64,000 bases of DNA, taken from Amorphochlora amoebiformis (lineage: Eukaryota > Cercozoa > Chlorarachniophyceae). Location of the stretch: the NCBI GenBank assembly GCA_054601695.1, contig BAAHQB010000003.1:1798001-1862000 (forward strand), in the 5' to 3' direction. Below the pieces are notes generated by a model. That model did not search any database. It was not told the DNA's origin and saw only the letters and a program-made list of their open reading frames with translations. Position numbers and translations under genes: made by a program. This document shows, in pieces, positions 1-63,870 of this stretch; the stretch's first letter is position 1; each line of letters starts with the position of its first letter.

Positions 1-3
1 TAT

Positions 4-61
<58 letters not shown>

Positions 62-89
62 TACAGACACATACATATATTCTTACATG

Positions 90-133
<44 letters not shown>

Positions 134-166
134 AATTATAGATAAGATACTATATATATATAATAT

Positions 167-13535
<13,369 letters not shown>

Positions 13536-14096
13536 TTCAATTCTGTCTGGTGACTCTGGTCCTTGCAATTGTACGTAATGAGCCGACGAGGTTGAGGGAG
13601 AAACATGGAGGGAAGGAAAGAAGGGGATAAAAGTGGGTAGTAGTGCTACCATGGAGAGATATTGAGATGTAGAGATAAAAGAGGAGAGGAGACAGGGACA
13701 GGGGAAAAGACCTTAAAAAACCTCCCCAGCTATTTGATTTCTAGTGAGTTTTTGCGCAGAAAAATGAAAATGAGGAAATTGAGGCAGGGTGTGCGTATTG
13801 CAGAGCCCAATATGTCACATTCAGTGACACCTGTGAAGACAATTCCTCACTGATATTATCATTATTATGCCTTTAATAATGAAATTCTACGGAACCAAGA
13901 TAATGTGGTCAAATCCACCAAGAGTTTCCAAAGCCGATAAATAGAAATTCTTTGGGATATTAAAAAGAATAATATGAGGATATTATAAGTGTGATATATT
14001 AATATATGAGATGATAATAACCGCATATTCAAACTAATATCCAAATTCGAATCCCCGGGGGTTTCCCGGGGATTTATTAATGCATATCGTTCACAG
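13536..14096. promoter_or_regulatory. Shared divergent promoter spacer
   Basis: This 561-bp spacer lies between the start codons of two head-to-head genes and contains none of the (AT)n that fills both. It should hold both transcription starts and 5' untranslated regions. The right end has a perfect 10-bp inverted repeat, AATCCCCGGG / CCCGGGGATT, at 14050-14059 and 14065-14074 with a 5-nt loop. It ends 22 nt before the rightward ATG, so it may be a leader hairpin or a palindromic protein site. I see no convincing TATA or initiator element. Confidence 0.55.
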
Positions 14097-21858
<7,762 letters not shown>

Positions 21859-22601
21859 AGGGAGATGTTAGGAGATATTTCCAGCTGGCGTCTCCAGATC
21901 GGTGAGAGTGAGTTACCTGGTACGCTGTAGTCAGCCTCAGCCTGTAGCTCCATCGTATATTCGAGTTGTTGCTGGCGTGATCGCTTGCCGCGAGATGAAA
22001 GTTGAATATCATGACTGATGTAGCGTTATCTAGACTTCACTCTAGTCACTACTACAGATGGTACAGCACAGACATTTAGATGTAGTAACATCTATGACTA
22101 GTATGAGTCAGTATATTCTAGATATCAGGAGTTTATTAATCTAGTAATGTGTACTCTCTAGACTCTTCGTCTAGAGAGTCACCGTTCATCATGATCGAGT
22201 CATGACATCAGTATCATTGACTAGATTGAACAAAAATGAACAATCATAGAGTCTAGAACTTAGTATAAATGTTGCCACGGTATACTTAATATTCTAAAAT
22301 TATTAATATACATACATCATCGTTAGTTAGTCTTAAACTTCGGTCTAGTCGGTGCATATAATTAGGTAGTACGATATATTCTAGATCTAGTAGACTAGGT
22401 AGATACTACTATACGTACTATCTACTAGTACTACTTGTCGTAATTTGGTTCCACATGACAATAATTAAATATTTACAGATATACGCTATGATCTATATGA
22501 TGATATCGACGGCAGCTCATCACATATCGCGGTGTAAAATAATTGGACGAGTCTGGGCGAAATTACCTGTGTATAAAACACATTAGCATTTCAATTAAGG
22601 A
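21859..22601. other. Intergenic spacer, CTAG-rich
   Basis: The 3' flank of the secreted-protein gene (to about 22010) is followed by about 590 bp of complex AT-rich DNA packed with CTAG, TCTAGA and GATCTAG words. No microsatellite and no coding exon is visible. The same style of sequence recurs at about 40010-40470 and 59640-60320, also between genes. A 95-codon minus-strand open frame at 21725-22012 overlaps the last exon of the secreted-protein gene and looks like its shadow. Confidence 0.6.
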
Positions 22602-22750
22602 ATGTTCTTCAATAATATACTAATTCACACTGGACATGTATACACACACACACACATTATATATATATATATATATATATTTGTATATATATATATATAT
22701 TATATATGTACAGATGTATATATTGATATATATATCTATACATACATACA

Positions 22751-22799
<49 letters not shown>

Positions 22800-22864
22800 G
22801 GTTGCATGTGGAGCATGGCATTCTGTGTTTCTTACCGGGACTCCACCAGACGACTTGGTATATA

Positions 22865-22906
<42 letters not shown>

Positions 22907-22910
22907 CATG

Positions 22911-22967
<57 letters not shown>

Positions 22968-22984
22968 ATATAAATATAATATAA

Positions 22985-23023
<39 letters not shown>

Positions 23024-23127
23024 AAAAGAGGAGAGAGAGAGAGAGAGGAGAGGAGAATGGTCTTCAGTCTTCCGTCACCGGCGAGTCATGGAAGGGGAGA
23101 GAAGAGAGAAGAGGAGGTGGGACCTAA
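22602..23127 (+). CDS. Short RCC1-repeat-like gene fragment, about 50 aa
   Basis: Exon 22801-22857 reads [19 protein letters not shown] and is bounded by ATAG and GTATAT. The VACG..HSV.LT pattern is the core of an RCC1/UVR8 beta-propeller blade. A candidate first exon, 22602-22637 ([12 protein letters not shown]), joins in phase. The next in-phase acceptor gives 23068-23127, reading [10 protein letters not shown] and then basic residues to TAA. RCC1-family proteins normally have several blades, so this is either a fragment, a pseudogene, or a gene whose other exons I failed to find. A basic exon at about 23144-23239 ending at GTGAGA is an alternative continuation. Confidence 0.4.
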
Positions 23128-24135
23128 AAGAGATTTACTTTCAGAGAGACACATCAGGGAAGTGACAACAAAAAATTGGGAAGATCGAAGAAAAAGAGAG
23201 AGCAAGCCTATCCGAACCCGTCGGCACGAAAGGAGAAGAAAGTGAGATATAGAGAGATAATGACAGAGATTGTAGAAAGGGGAAAATGATTCGACTCCTT
23301 CCCTCCCCGACAATCCCAACCCAAGATTCGAACCAAAACACCATCCCGCGATATCCATCACTTCTAGATTCCGAGAATTGTTGGATTCCGAGAGCTTAAA
23401 AGTTAAAAGTTAAAACTGTCCTAATAATTTTTCGGATATTCGAACTTTCAAATACCAACCTCACATTTTCTCCGATTACGTAATCGCTCCCCCCCCCCCG
23501 TACGAAAAAAATGGGGTTGAGGATAGGGGTGGATCAGGAGGACGGGATATGGGTATCGTGAATGAGTGTCGAGAGCAGGATACGCGTTCGCGCCAAATTT
23601 TCGTAGATAAAGGGCGCCCAGATAATGGTCAAAGCCCCGAGGGTCTTTTGACAACCCTTGAGAGAGCATGTGTACACTGTCCATACGAACATATACGCTA
23701 TTTGGAACCCTTTTGACATACCGACCACCCATATCAGCATGTGCACGTGTCCTTTTGGTCGAAGGGAACAAAAATGGTCGCAGGGAGACGCTCATGAGCG
23801 CTTCCGATGACCAGTTGTTGTGGGCCGCAATCACGGTCCGAAATAGAGACATAGACGGAACTTCGAGCTATCAATCCAACGATATCGGCGAAGTATACGT
23901 TCGGGGCGAAGGGGAGAAGAAGAGACAAGGGATGAGAGCAGGGTAGGGTAAACGTGTGGTGAATGGGCGCCACCAGGCTTGTCACCAGGATTGTCACCAG
24001 GACTGTCGCCAGGACTGTCACCAGTCACCAGGCCTGTCACCGTCTGTGTGTTGGCACGTGTCTCGGCACGTGTCTCGGCACTGTCGGGTTGGATTGAGTA
24101 TTATTTATACATGTAAACCCTAGTAGGTGACAGAA
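23128..24135. other. Complex spacer with no settled gene model
   Basis: Non-repetitive DNA with competing open frames on both strands: a 134-codon minus frame at 23448-23852, and a plus frame from about 23536 to a stop near 23722. I could not make either join a neighbour in phase. A 12-bp minisatellite occupies 23971-24085. This is likely the upstream region of the transporter gene, possibly with part of an unresolved gene. Confidence 0.5.
23971..24085. repeat. 12-bp minisatellite
   Basis: About five units of CACCAGGACTGT with one- or two-base changes are followed by two exact units of CACGTGTCTCGG. The period is constant across the two different cores. It sits 50-165 bp upstream of the transporter start codon. 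Confidence 0.75.
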
Positions 24136-39902
<15,767 letters not shown>

Positions 39903-39991
39903 CCTCCCGGATACAGTCTCTTCCACTAGAACAAGTAAAGCCAAGCTTAAGGCACCTGCAGCAAGTGTCTGACGAATATTTATTACCGTAG

Positions 39992-40768
39992 TAAATTCAC
40001 TGATTTTATCTAGCTTATAGCCTGGATAGCTAAGCTAGCTTATAACCTACCTAGCTACGAAGTTAGCTGGATTCACTGAAGTTTGAGTAAGGTCTAGAAG
40101 GTAAAAACCTATTTAACATTTAGTAACTAGTTTGATCGGATATCTGGACTCAGTATCTTAGATATCTTTACTGCTCAGCTGGAGTAGTACAGGTTTATAT
40201 TCCAGATATTAATTGTAACATTAATCATTACTAGTGCATTAGTATAAATCTTTTAGATCTTGGTACTGCTGTAAATGTCTAGTTATTCTAGATATTAGAT
40301 ATCAATCATATTATTATCTAGATTATACTGACTAGATCTGGATAGGTTAAGAGACATATTCTCTAGATTCTCTTCAATATCTGGAATCTAGATATGTAGA
40401 TATATGATACTAGACTAGCTAGACTCCAGTTCTAGAACCCAATCTGGACCCGAATATATATAATGGTCTAAATTGCCTAAATTGCAACGCATGACCGGTT
40501 TGCTCTTGCCTTCTCCAGTTACTCTATTTACTGTAATTTAGGTAATTATTGTTTTTGTAGACCTCAAGGCCTTAATTCCTTTAATCGACTCTGTCGCTTC
40601 ATCGGAACCGGCCTATATAACAGTATTAGACGGTATATATCTAGTATATATCTAGTATATATATTAATCCGGTTGTATCTAACTTTATTATTTCGGCTCT
40701 TGTAAATCTTCTTTTCAACGTGATGTATGTGTACCACATGTGATTTGTTTATATATACATATATATAC

Positions 40769-40829
<61 letters not shown>

Positions 40830-40908
40830 ACACATATAATGTAAATTTATACCAATGTAATTATATAACATATCGCATATATTGCAATATATGTACTTCT
40901 ATATGTAC
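39992..40908. other. Convergent intergenic spacer, CTAG-rich
   Basis: About 900 bp with almost no microsatellite up to 40745, between the ends of a rightward and a leftward gene. It is dense in CTAG, TCTAGA and AGATCT words (40010-40470). The right part may hold the last exon and 3' untranslated region of the leftward gene, for example the minus-strand peptide VPMKRQSRLKELRP near 40565-40606, but I cannot join it securely. Confidence 0.5.
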
Positions 40909-43999
<3,091 letters not shown>

Positions 44000-44340
44000 C
44001 TAGATTACAGATAGCTGGAGATCACTGGAGTTTTCGGAAATTCTTGGAGATCGTCTCAAACGGCGGTAACCGGCAGTGTCTGGTAGTAACCGTCAGTGCC
44101 CGGCAGTCACCGTTAGTAACATGGCTTCTCTGAGCGTTGGAAGATAGCACGTGACGTCACGCCATGTCACGCTGCCAAAACTTTCCAGGCGATCGAGTGT
44201 GTTCGAGAAATTTGAAAGTTCCCAGAAATTTCCTGAGTGAGCTGCCTGAGAAAGTCCCTTTCTTATTTGTCATAATCCTAACGGACTTTAATCAAAGCGC
44301 TATAATTTTGCTAATACCAACGTCTGGACTACAGTTTCGC
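44000..44340. other. Complex island, spacer or long intron
   Basis: Microsatellite-free DNA just upstream of a leftward exon. At 44056-44118 it holds three to four imperfect units of about 20 bp built on GTAACCG..AGTG, which resemble the GTAACCGCCA units at 16101-16160. A minus-strand frame begins MTNKKGTFSGSS and can reach a GTGACA donor that is in phase with the next exon, so this could be the gene's first exon. That is only a possibility. Confidence 0.4.
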
Positions 44341-44343
44341 TAA

Positions 44344-44384
<41 letters not shown>

Positions 44385-44465
44385 CTACCAATAACCATAG
44401 TTGCAGAGCGGTTAACGCCGGCAAAACAATGAACGAGAACCTAATGAATATATATATGAATTATA

Positions 44466-44517
<52 letters not shown>

Positions 44518-44534
44518 TTGGAACAATATATATA

Positions 44535-44580
<46 letters not shown>

Positions 44581-44587
44581 GTTAAAT

Positions 44588-44626
44588 ATACATTATATTC
44601 CTTGGAGTCGAGTGCCTTGTCAATGA

Positions 44627-44658
<32 letters not shown>

Positions 44659-44853
44659 GATATATAATACATATATATATATATATATATATATAATACA
44701 TATATATATATATACATATATGTATATATGATATATAATATATATATATATATATATAATGTACGTTTATATATATATATATATAATATAATATATATAT
44801 ATATATATATATTATGTACATTAGATTCCTTGGAGTCGAGCGCCTTGTCAATG
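44588..44853 (-). repeat. Two downstream copies of an exon 3' part plus donor
   Basis: Exon 45092-45036 encodes [12 protein letters not shown] at its end. Copies at about 44853-44817 and 44626-44588 keep ATTGACAAGGCGCTCGACTC through a GTACAT or GTATAT donor. They lack the exon start. Confidence 0.9.
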
Positions 44854-44926
44854 AATATATATATATATATATATAAATATATGTATGTATAAATATATTT
44901 ATATATATATATGTATATATAATATA

Positions 44927-44973
<47 letters not shown>

Positions 44974-45035
44974 TATATATATAATGTATGTATATATATA
45001 AAATATATACATATATATATATATATATTATATAC

Positions 45036-47483
<2,448 letters not shown>

Positions 47484-47488
47484 CTTAC

Positions 47489-47550
<62 letters not shown>

Positions 47551-49086
47551 TGTATATATATGTGTATGTATATATTATATTATATTATATATATATATAT
47601 ATAAGGATTAAAACACTCAGGTTTACAGTGAGGAGATAGCCTTAAACTTGTCGTTAGGGTCAGTGTTATGGTATGCTCTTAGTATCCGGCTTCCCGTTAG
47701 GATCAGATCAGATTATTCAGCATGTCTTAGTCCTGGGACAATTGACTCCCCCACTGGGTGGGGCTATAGTGCTGTTTGGGATAACAGCAGATCGTGATGA
47801 TGGGTGTGTTGAATGGTGGTGAGTTGGGGTGTTGTGGGCATGAGGGTTAGGGTTAGATTTAGGGTTGGGTTAGAGTTATGATGAGGGTTAGGACTGGGTT
47901 TACGAAAGAGTTTGAGTTTGGGGTTAGGGTTAGGGTTTTGGAAGGCCAGATGAAGAGCCAGAGGTCGGGTTAGGGTTGATCAGATTAGGAAACCTTGGGG
48001 TTGGGGTTTGGTAGGGTTAAGTTGGGTTGGGTTGGGTAAGTATATCAATCTTTTCGAGTGGAGGACTCAGGGAAGGTTGGGGTCTGTATATCAGGATTTT
48101 TTTTTATGATCCGGAAAGCGTCGGTATAGAATGGAGGCACGTGTGCTGCGGAGGCTAGGGTTGAGTGACGTTGAAGATGGGTTTTGGATTAGGGACAGGT
48201 CAGGGTTGAGTTGTTTACCCTGTCGAGGAGATTCCTCTTCGACTTCTGCAATACATATATTTATGTGACATAAATTTCAACAATACGCTCAAAACATATA
48301 TATTTTCATACATGATGATGTATACAAGTACTTGCTGGCATAGGTACACCCGTCTAATCCTGATCCTAACCGTAAACCCTAGTTCTCACGCTGAATCAAT
48401 CTGAGACGTATACCCCAACCTGAGGTTCTCCTAAAACAACGTTTTCCACTTCTGTTTTTTTTCGCTTTTCCAAAAAACCATTCTCCTCTTCCTGATTTGC
48501 ATCATCCCCCCCCCTTCTCTCCCCCCAGCATAGAGACTGATGCCACAAACAAACCGAAACTAACCGAGCATTGATCCACCAATGTCCAAGCCGAAGAATT
48601 AAATCTGAAAAGATCGCAATGAGGCGGCAACGTGCAACGGGCCTCCCATGGGAACAATGATGAACGAACTTCCTCGTAAGTTGTTTATCGTCTTTTATGA
48701 GAAAAAGAGCATTAACAAGAGCAGAGAAGTACTACACTGATATATAAGCTCACATTTTGGCTTCTGCTCAGATCATAATCTTCATAAAATCTTAAATATT
48801 GAACAGACCTCTACCTTAGAATGCATTATTGGAGGGTTAAGGAACAACAGAAAACTTCAAGGTTTGCACTTTTCGTATAGCAGCTCATCCATATATATTT
48901 ATCAATATGTAGCAAGTGAACGCAAGGTTCTCGCTAAGACTACGTCTCTTTCGTACACAGACTCAAAATCCATCAAGTACGGCACCTATTCTCGCTGATC
49001 AGTGCTATACGTGTGCATTTCCTCTCTGCTTTGTCAATACAATAGTGTCGTAAGGCTTGAGGTAGTTTGGTGTATTACAAAAAGCG
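47484..49086. other. Divergent intergenic spacer with degenerate TTAGGG
   Basis: 1.6 kb between a leftward and a rightward gene. 47640-48060 is GT-rich with scattered degenerate TTAGGG and GGGTT units. 48060-49080 is complex DNA free of microsatellite. A plus-strand ATG-ATG reading MMNELP ends at a perfect GTAAGT donor (about 48656-48676), after an AG preceded by a long C/T tract near 48530; it could be a 5' exon of the F-box gene. A short minus-strand island near 48249-48222 has an acceptor and a GTAAAC donor. Confidence 0.45.
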
Positions 49087-51548
<2,462 letters not shown>

Positions 51549-51809
51549 TATATTAAGTTCCCCCTCCTACTCAAATATACATATGTGTTAACTTTTGAGT
51601 GCATGTGATAATTAGTACAATTGTGTAGATAGAAGCATAATGCAAATACAAAATTCCTCGTACTTAAACATACATTAAGCCCAAGAGTTTTTTGGATATC
51701 TTTCACAGATATAAGGATATTCATCTTGCAATATGAAGATATTGATAGTGAGAGAGGACTGATATCTGGATATTTCCGTTTCATACATATAATAAAGATC
51801 CATCTATGC

Positions 51810-51841
<32 letters not shown>

Positions 51842-51846
51842 ATATA

Positions 51847-51891
<45 letters not shown>

Positions 51892-51970
51892 TATATGTTT
51901 AGGATACTAGAGTTGTATATCAATATTGAAAAGAATGTGGAGCTATATATATATATCTACATATATATAC

Positions 51971-52015
<45 letters not shown>

Positions 52016-52057
52016 GGATACGAGAGTTATATATCGATTTTGAAAAGAGTGTGGAGC

Positions 52058-52088
<31 letters not shown>

Positions 52089-52132
52089 TTAGGATACGAG
52101 AGTTATATATCGATTTTGAAAAGAGTGTGCAG

Positions 52133-52185
<53 letters not shown>

Positions 52186-52226
52186 GGATACGAGAGTTAT
52201 ATATCGATTTTGAAAAGAGTGTGGAG

Positions 52227-52259
<33 letters not shown>

Positions 52260-52260
52260 G
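51549..52260. other. Short spacer, then an acceptor-side repeat array
   Basis: 51549-51810 is complex DNA between the F-box stop and the next gene. A 91-codon minus frame there has no partner exon, and I treat it as chance. From 51896 the next gene's acceptor-side tandem array begins. The first exon of that gene was not found. Confidence 0.5.
51896..52260 (+). repeat. Tandem array of 3' splice site plus exon start, 4 extra copies
   Basis: Units start near 51896, 52013, 52089 and 52185; the intact exon starts at 52261. Each copy holds TTTAG and then the first about 40 nt of the exon, through the triplets for [10 protein letters not shown], and then drops into (AT)n just after GTGGAG. The copy at 51896 is the most diverged, and the others are nearly identical to the exon. 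Confidence 0.9.
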
Positions 52261-58628
<6,368 letters not shown>

Positions 58629-58752
58629 TAATTAATGACCTCCAATGACCTCTGATCTTCACGTTACATCACGGTCTGCCCATTTTTTTTTTTTTCTTTT
58701 TTAGTTTTACCGGCTTGTTTCATCAACATCTGTTAGTTTTCATCAGCAAACA

Positions 58753-58794
<42 letters not shown>

Positions 58795-59389
58795 GAGAGT
58801 ACAATAACAAAAGAGACGAAAAGACAAGCACCCTAGCCAGAATCCCGTTTTTTTAAATTAAAAAAAAAAAAAAAAAGAAAAAGAAGATTTCTAACATATC
58901 TACAAAGTATAGGCCGCATTGAAAGCCTATTTCAAACCCTCACAACCCCCAGTTAGAAGCACCAAGCGTATTACGAGAAAATATCATTAGATTTAACACC
59001 TAACACAACCGACCCAAGCTAAGTGTCCCACGGGTGTCCCACGCAAACAGTATCCCTACGCGCAAGTCGTCTTATGAGTCGCCGGGGTTTTTTTAGACAG
59101 GTAGGTGTATATTCGTAGTTGTAAAACATCTATGCATGCATAGATTCTAAGAGCACCTATATATATGCCGTCGTGTGGTACGTCACGTGACGGTGTTACG
59201 AGTTGCCAATTAAAAATTATTAATTAAGCGCGCATGATACGATATACTACTATACGTATACTACACTATGTATAGCTAGAATCGATATCATATATCATTA
59301 AGAAAATCATGAATTGGCTACGCTAATTATAAGTTACAATTTAACACGTGCATTCTAAATGCAACTTCGGACTCTATATATATATTGAA

Positions 59390-59462
<73 letters not shown>

Positions 59463-60960
59463 AATATACGTATAATACGTACATGTATATAAATATATGT
59501 ATACTAGGTATATATATGTATATATATATTTATATATATATATAGATTTACATAACTTATGATATAATACTAGTAATATATATATATATATATATGTATA
59601 CATAATTATACTATAGTATATCGATATATATACTAGATCATCTAGTCTAGCTAGGTAGATACTAGAGATACCGCGAAATGATATGTAATATGTTATATGC
59701 TGGTCTGGTACACATCATCTAGAATTCTAGATCATACTATGCTAGTATGACTACTGTTATAATCTAGATAATACCGTCATAGTATATTTAGATGTATAAC
59801 ATATTGAGACTTTCCGGGCTAGTACATACAGTAGTATACGTACCGTATGCGTACCATCTACTAGATTACTTTGCATCTCTAGTGGACAAGTCTAGAAGTG
59901 CACGTCATACGTACGTAGTACTACGTACGTACGTAATAATCTAGATAACCTATATATAATTTTAGCCTATCGCTAGTATCGGATACGCCCAGTGTACCAT
60001 CTACTAGATTTGTATCTCTAGTGGACAAGTGCAGCTAGAATATGCCGCGGAAAACACGTCACACGCTCTATAGATACGTACGTACGTAATAATCTAGATA
60101 ACCTATATATAATTTTGGCCTATCGCTAGTATCGGATACGCCCAGTGTGCCAGTGTGCCGATTTACTGGATCTAATAAAGACCGTGATTACCGTCTAGAC
60201 CGTAATGATTACGAAGTAATATCTGCTAGATCTGGAATATCTGGAATATTCAGTGTCTAGAGTGTAGATAAACTCTTGCTAGTTCTGACTAAGTGATTCG
60301 TAATAACTACTTATCCTAGTGCATATGCTGACGGAGATTGTACCACCAGCGGCTACGATCGGTACTCCTAGACTCGGATACAAGGCTATCTCAGATTTCT
60401 TCTACGGAATTATTATTATAATTGACTCATCACCTATTGTACGTACCGTGCGGTAATAATACTAGTAATAACAGCAATCAAGATTATACCTCTAGACCTG
60501 TATTTAATAGTGGTTTTTTTCTAGTTATAGTTCAAATTCTTGAAAATTTTAATTTGGATGCATGTATACAACCAAGACAACTGGTTTAAACAAGTTCCTA
60601 GAGTTCTCTAGAGTGCAAACCCTGGAAACTGGGCTTAGCCTTCATTTGGTTCATACCGACTTATTATTTTAGTTTATCTCGAGAGTATGCGTATTAAAGG
60701 AGATATATGCATATCTTGTGTAACAACATACGCTCATACACACCTTATGTTGCATGTCACGGACAGTGACAGTTACGCTCGTAGGCTTGATACTAAACGA
60801 ATAAAACTTGTATTCGGTTCACATTTTTAGACATTAGTTACACAGTGACAAATTTTTAGGCTAATTCACTTAATTACGCTGTCAAGTGAGCCTTCTGACC
60901 GAGTGTTTAATAGTGCTGACCGAGTGTTTAATACTGCGGTAATAGATGTATGTGATTCGT
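58629..60960. other. Long convergent intergenic spacer
   Basis: 2.3 kb between a rightward stop and a leftward gene. It has one short (AT)n at 58757-58792, a T-run at 58683-58703 and an A-run at 58859-58883, which face each other as an imperfect inverted pair. 59150-60560 is CTAG/TCTAGA-rich. It contains a near-exact repeat of about 115 bp: 59856-59990 and 59998-60140 share the blocks around TTTGCATCTCTAGTGGACAAG, and ACGTACGTAATAATCTAGAT with what follows. (AT)n returns at 59395-59620. No exon is visible on either strand. Confidence 0.5.
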
Positions 60961-60995
60961 AAATACTATGCTTGAATACGATGTTATATGTAAGG

Positions 60996-61027
<32 letters not shown>

Positions 61028-61202
61028 GTTCATATATAATTATTACATATATATATATATAATATATGTATATAATATATATGTGTATATATGTATATGT
61101 GTGTGTATATATAATGTATTTATGTGTATTTATGTATATGTATATATAATATACATGCATATATATATACATATATATATTTATATATATATATATATAT
61201 AC

Positions 61203-61239
<37 letters not shown>

Positions 61240-61252
61240 AATATAAATATAT

Positions 61253-61286
<34 letters not shown>

Positions 61287-61488
61287 GTGTCTATATATAT
61301 ATATATATAACATGTATACACATATATTTGTATAAGCAACCATATACATATATATATGTATATATATATGTATATATATGTATATGCAGATGTACATGTG
61401 TGTATATAACACACACCAACAAACACATATATATATATATGTGTACATATATACATATATATATATACATATATATATTATGTATATA

Positions 61489-61535
<47 letters not shown>

Positions 61536-61667
61536 GTATATATATAAATAAATGTATATATGTGCATATTATATACATCTGTAATATACACATATATATG
61601 TAATATTTAAATATATATATATATATGTATATATATTATATATATATATATACATACATATATATAT

Positions 61668-61712
<45 letters not shown>

Positions 61713-61814
61713 ATACATACATACATATGTACACTTTTACGTACCCGCATATACAATATATATCTACCTATATATATATTATATATATATATATATGTAT
61801 ATATGTGTATATAT

Positions 61815-61883
61815 TGAGATTGGATCGTTCTCTACACAGTCATGTACACATGTGTACATGTGTATATATATACATATTTATAC

Positions 61884-61915
<32 letters not shown>

Positions 61916-62107
61916 CTACATTCACATGTATACATTTACATACATATATAAATAAATATTATGTATATGTATGAATATATTTGTCACATGCATACATACA
62001 CATACATAAATACATACACACATTAATATTGATTCATTCTGCACACAGTCACACATAGATCTCTCTCTCTCTCTATATATATTATCTACGTATATATATA
62101 CTGCAAA

Positions 62108-62147
<40 letters not shown>

Positions 62148-62236
62148 ACACACATACACATGTATGTATATATACATGTATATATGTGTATATATACATG
62201 TATGCATGTATAATATATGTATGTATGTGTACATGT

Positions 62237-62271
<35 letters not shown>

Positions 62272-62319
62272 TACATATATATATTAATTCCTTCTGTACA
62301 CTTTCTGCTGCACGAATGC

Positions 62320-62361
<42 letters not shown>

Positions 62362-62468
62362 ATATATATACATTGATATTAAGTCCTTTTGTACACAGTT
62401 ATATATATACTATATATATATACATATATATATGTACATACATATTGATATTTAATCCTTCTGTACAC

Positions 62469-62475
<7 letters not shown>
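61815..62475 (-). repeat. Five decayed copies of an exon 3' end
   Basis: The parent exon is 62659-62581. Remnants at about 62470-62442, 62403-62370, 62325-62285, 62055-62025 and 61850-61815 share a core like GTGTACAGAAGGACTTAATA and end in the (AT)n. Donors are mostly mutated (ATATAT, GTGTGT, GTATAT). Divergence roughly rises with distance from the exon. Confidence 0.82.
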
Positions 62476-62523
<48 letters not shown>

Positions 62524-62540
62524 TATATGTATATGTATAT

Positions 62541-62580
<40 letters not shown>

Positions 62581-62582
<2 letters not shown>

Positions 62583-62775
62583 TGATATTAAGTCCTTCTC
62601 TACACAATCTGTTGCACGAATGCGGACGAGAAAACTCGAAGCGAAAGGATGATCGACATCTATATAATATATATATATATATATATGTATATATAAATAT
62701 ATATATATATATATTATTTATATATATGTATATATTATATAATGCACATATATAAATATTATATATAATTTATAT

Positions 62776-62825
<50 letters not shown>

Positions 62826-62866
62826 TACGTATGCATATATACGTATATAATTATCAAAAAAATGAG

Positions 62867-62916
<50 letters not shown>

Positions 62917-62922
62917 TAGATA

Positions 62923-62956
<34 letters not shown>

Positions 62957-63078
62957 TGTACTTATATGTTTATCTACATGCATATATATATATTATATAT
63001 ATATATATATATTATATATATATATATATATAATTTGATACACCTATTCGTTTTTGATCCAAGCCTACACTATTCGCG

Positions 63079-63125
<47 letters not shown>

Positions 63126-63185
63126 TGATACCTATTCGTTTGATCCAAGCCTACACTATTCGCGTGAACATGGTTATATATATAT

Positions 63186-63236
<51 letters not shown>

Positions 63237-63282
63237 TAATTTCATACCTATTCGTTTGATCCAAGCCTACCCCATTCGCGTG

Positions 63283-63322
<40 letters not shown>

Positions 63323-63365
63323 CATACCTATTCGTTTGATCCAAGCCTACCTCATTCGCGCGAAC

Positions 63366-63412
<47 letters not shown>

Positions 63413-63457
63413 ATTTCATACCTTTTCGTTTGATCCAAGCCTACCCCATTCGCGTGA

Positions 63458-63513
<56 letters not shown>

Positions 63514-63577
63514 ATTTCATACCTTTTCGTTTGATCCAAGCCTACCCCATTCGCGTGAACATATAATATATATATAT

Positions 63578-63613
<36 letters not shown>

Positions 63614-63653
63614 CATACCTATTCGTTTGATCCAAGCCTATCCCATTCGCGTG

Positions 63654-63708
<55 letters not shown>

Positions 63709-63769
63709 TCATACCTTTTCGTTTGATTCAAGCCTACCCCATTCGCGTGAACATATAATACACATATAT

Positions 63770-63811
<42 letters not shown>

Positions 63812-63870
63812 CATACCTATTCGTTTGATCCAAGCCTACCCCATTCGCGCGAACATGGTGGATATACAAG
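62581..63870 (-). CDS. Two exons of a leftward gene entering from the right
   Basis: Exon 63870-63817 reads [17 protein letters not shown], with acceptor GACAG and donor GTATGA. Exon 62659-62581 follows in phase as [18 protein letters not shown] and CREGLNIN, with acceptor ATAG and donor GTATAT. A second frame of that exon ([20 protein letters not shown]) is also open but out of phase. The family is not recognised. Each exon has a downstream array of truncated copies. Further exons lie beyond the window on the 5' side, and I did not find the 3' end. Confidence 0.55.
63030..63816 (-). repeat. Array of exon 3' end plus donor, 8 extra copies
   Basis: The parent exon is 63870-63817. Copies at about 63752-63704, 63655-63608, 63562-63516, 63460-63411, 63365-63319, 63287-63240, 63172-63127 and 63083-63030 keep the sequence for [11 protein letters not shown] with GTATGA or close variants, spaced by 40-70 bp of (AT)n. 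Two subtypes alternate (ATACCTATTCG versus ATACCTTTTCG on the plus strand), suggesting duplication of multi-unit blocks. Confidence 0.93.

Noticed and set aside
23448-23852. 134-codon minus-strand protein gene
   Set aside because: Protein-like in places, but the plus strand is equally open over the same bases, and no splice partners were found. Left unassigned.
58683-58883. Retroposon poly-A tail
   Set aside because: A T-run and an A-run of about 20 face each other about 180 bp apart, but no target-site duplication or coding body is visible between or beside them.
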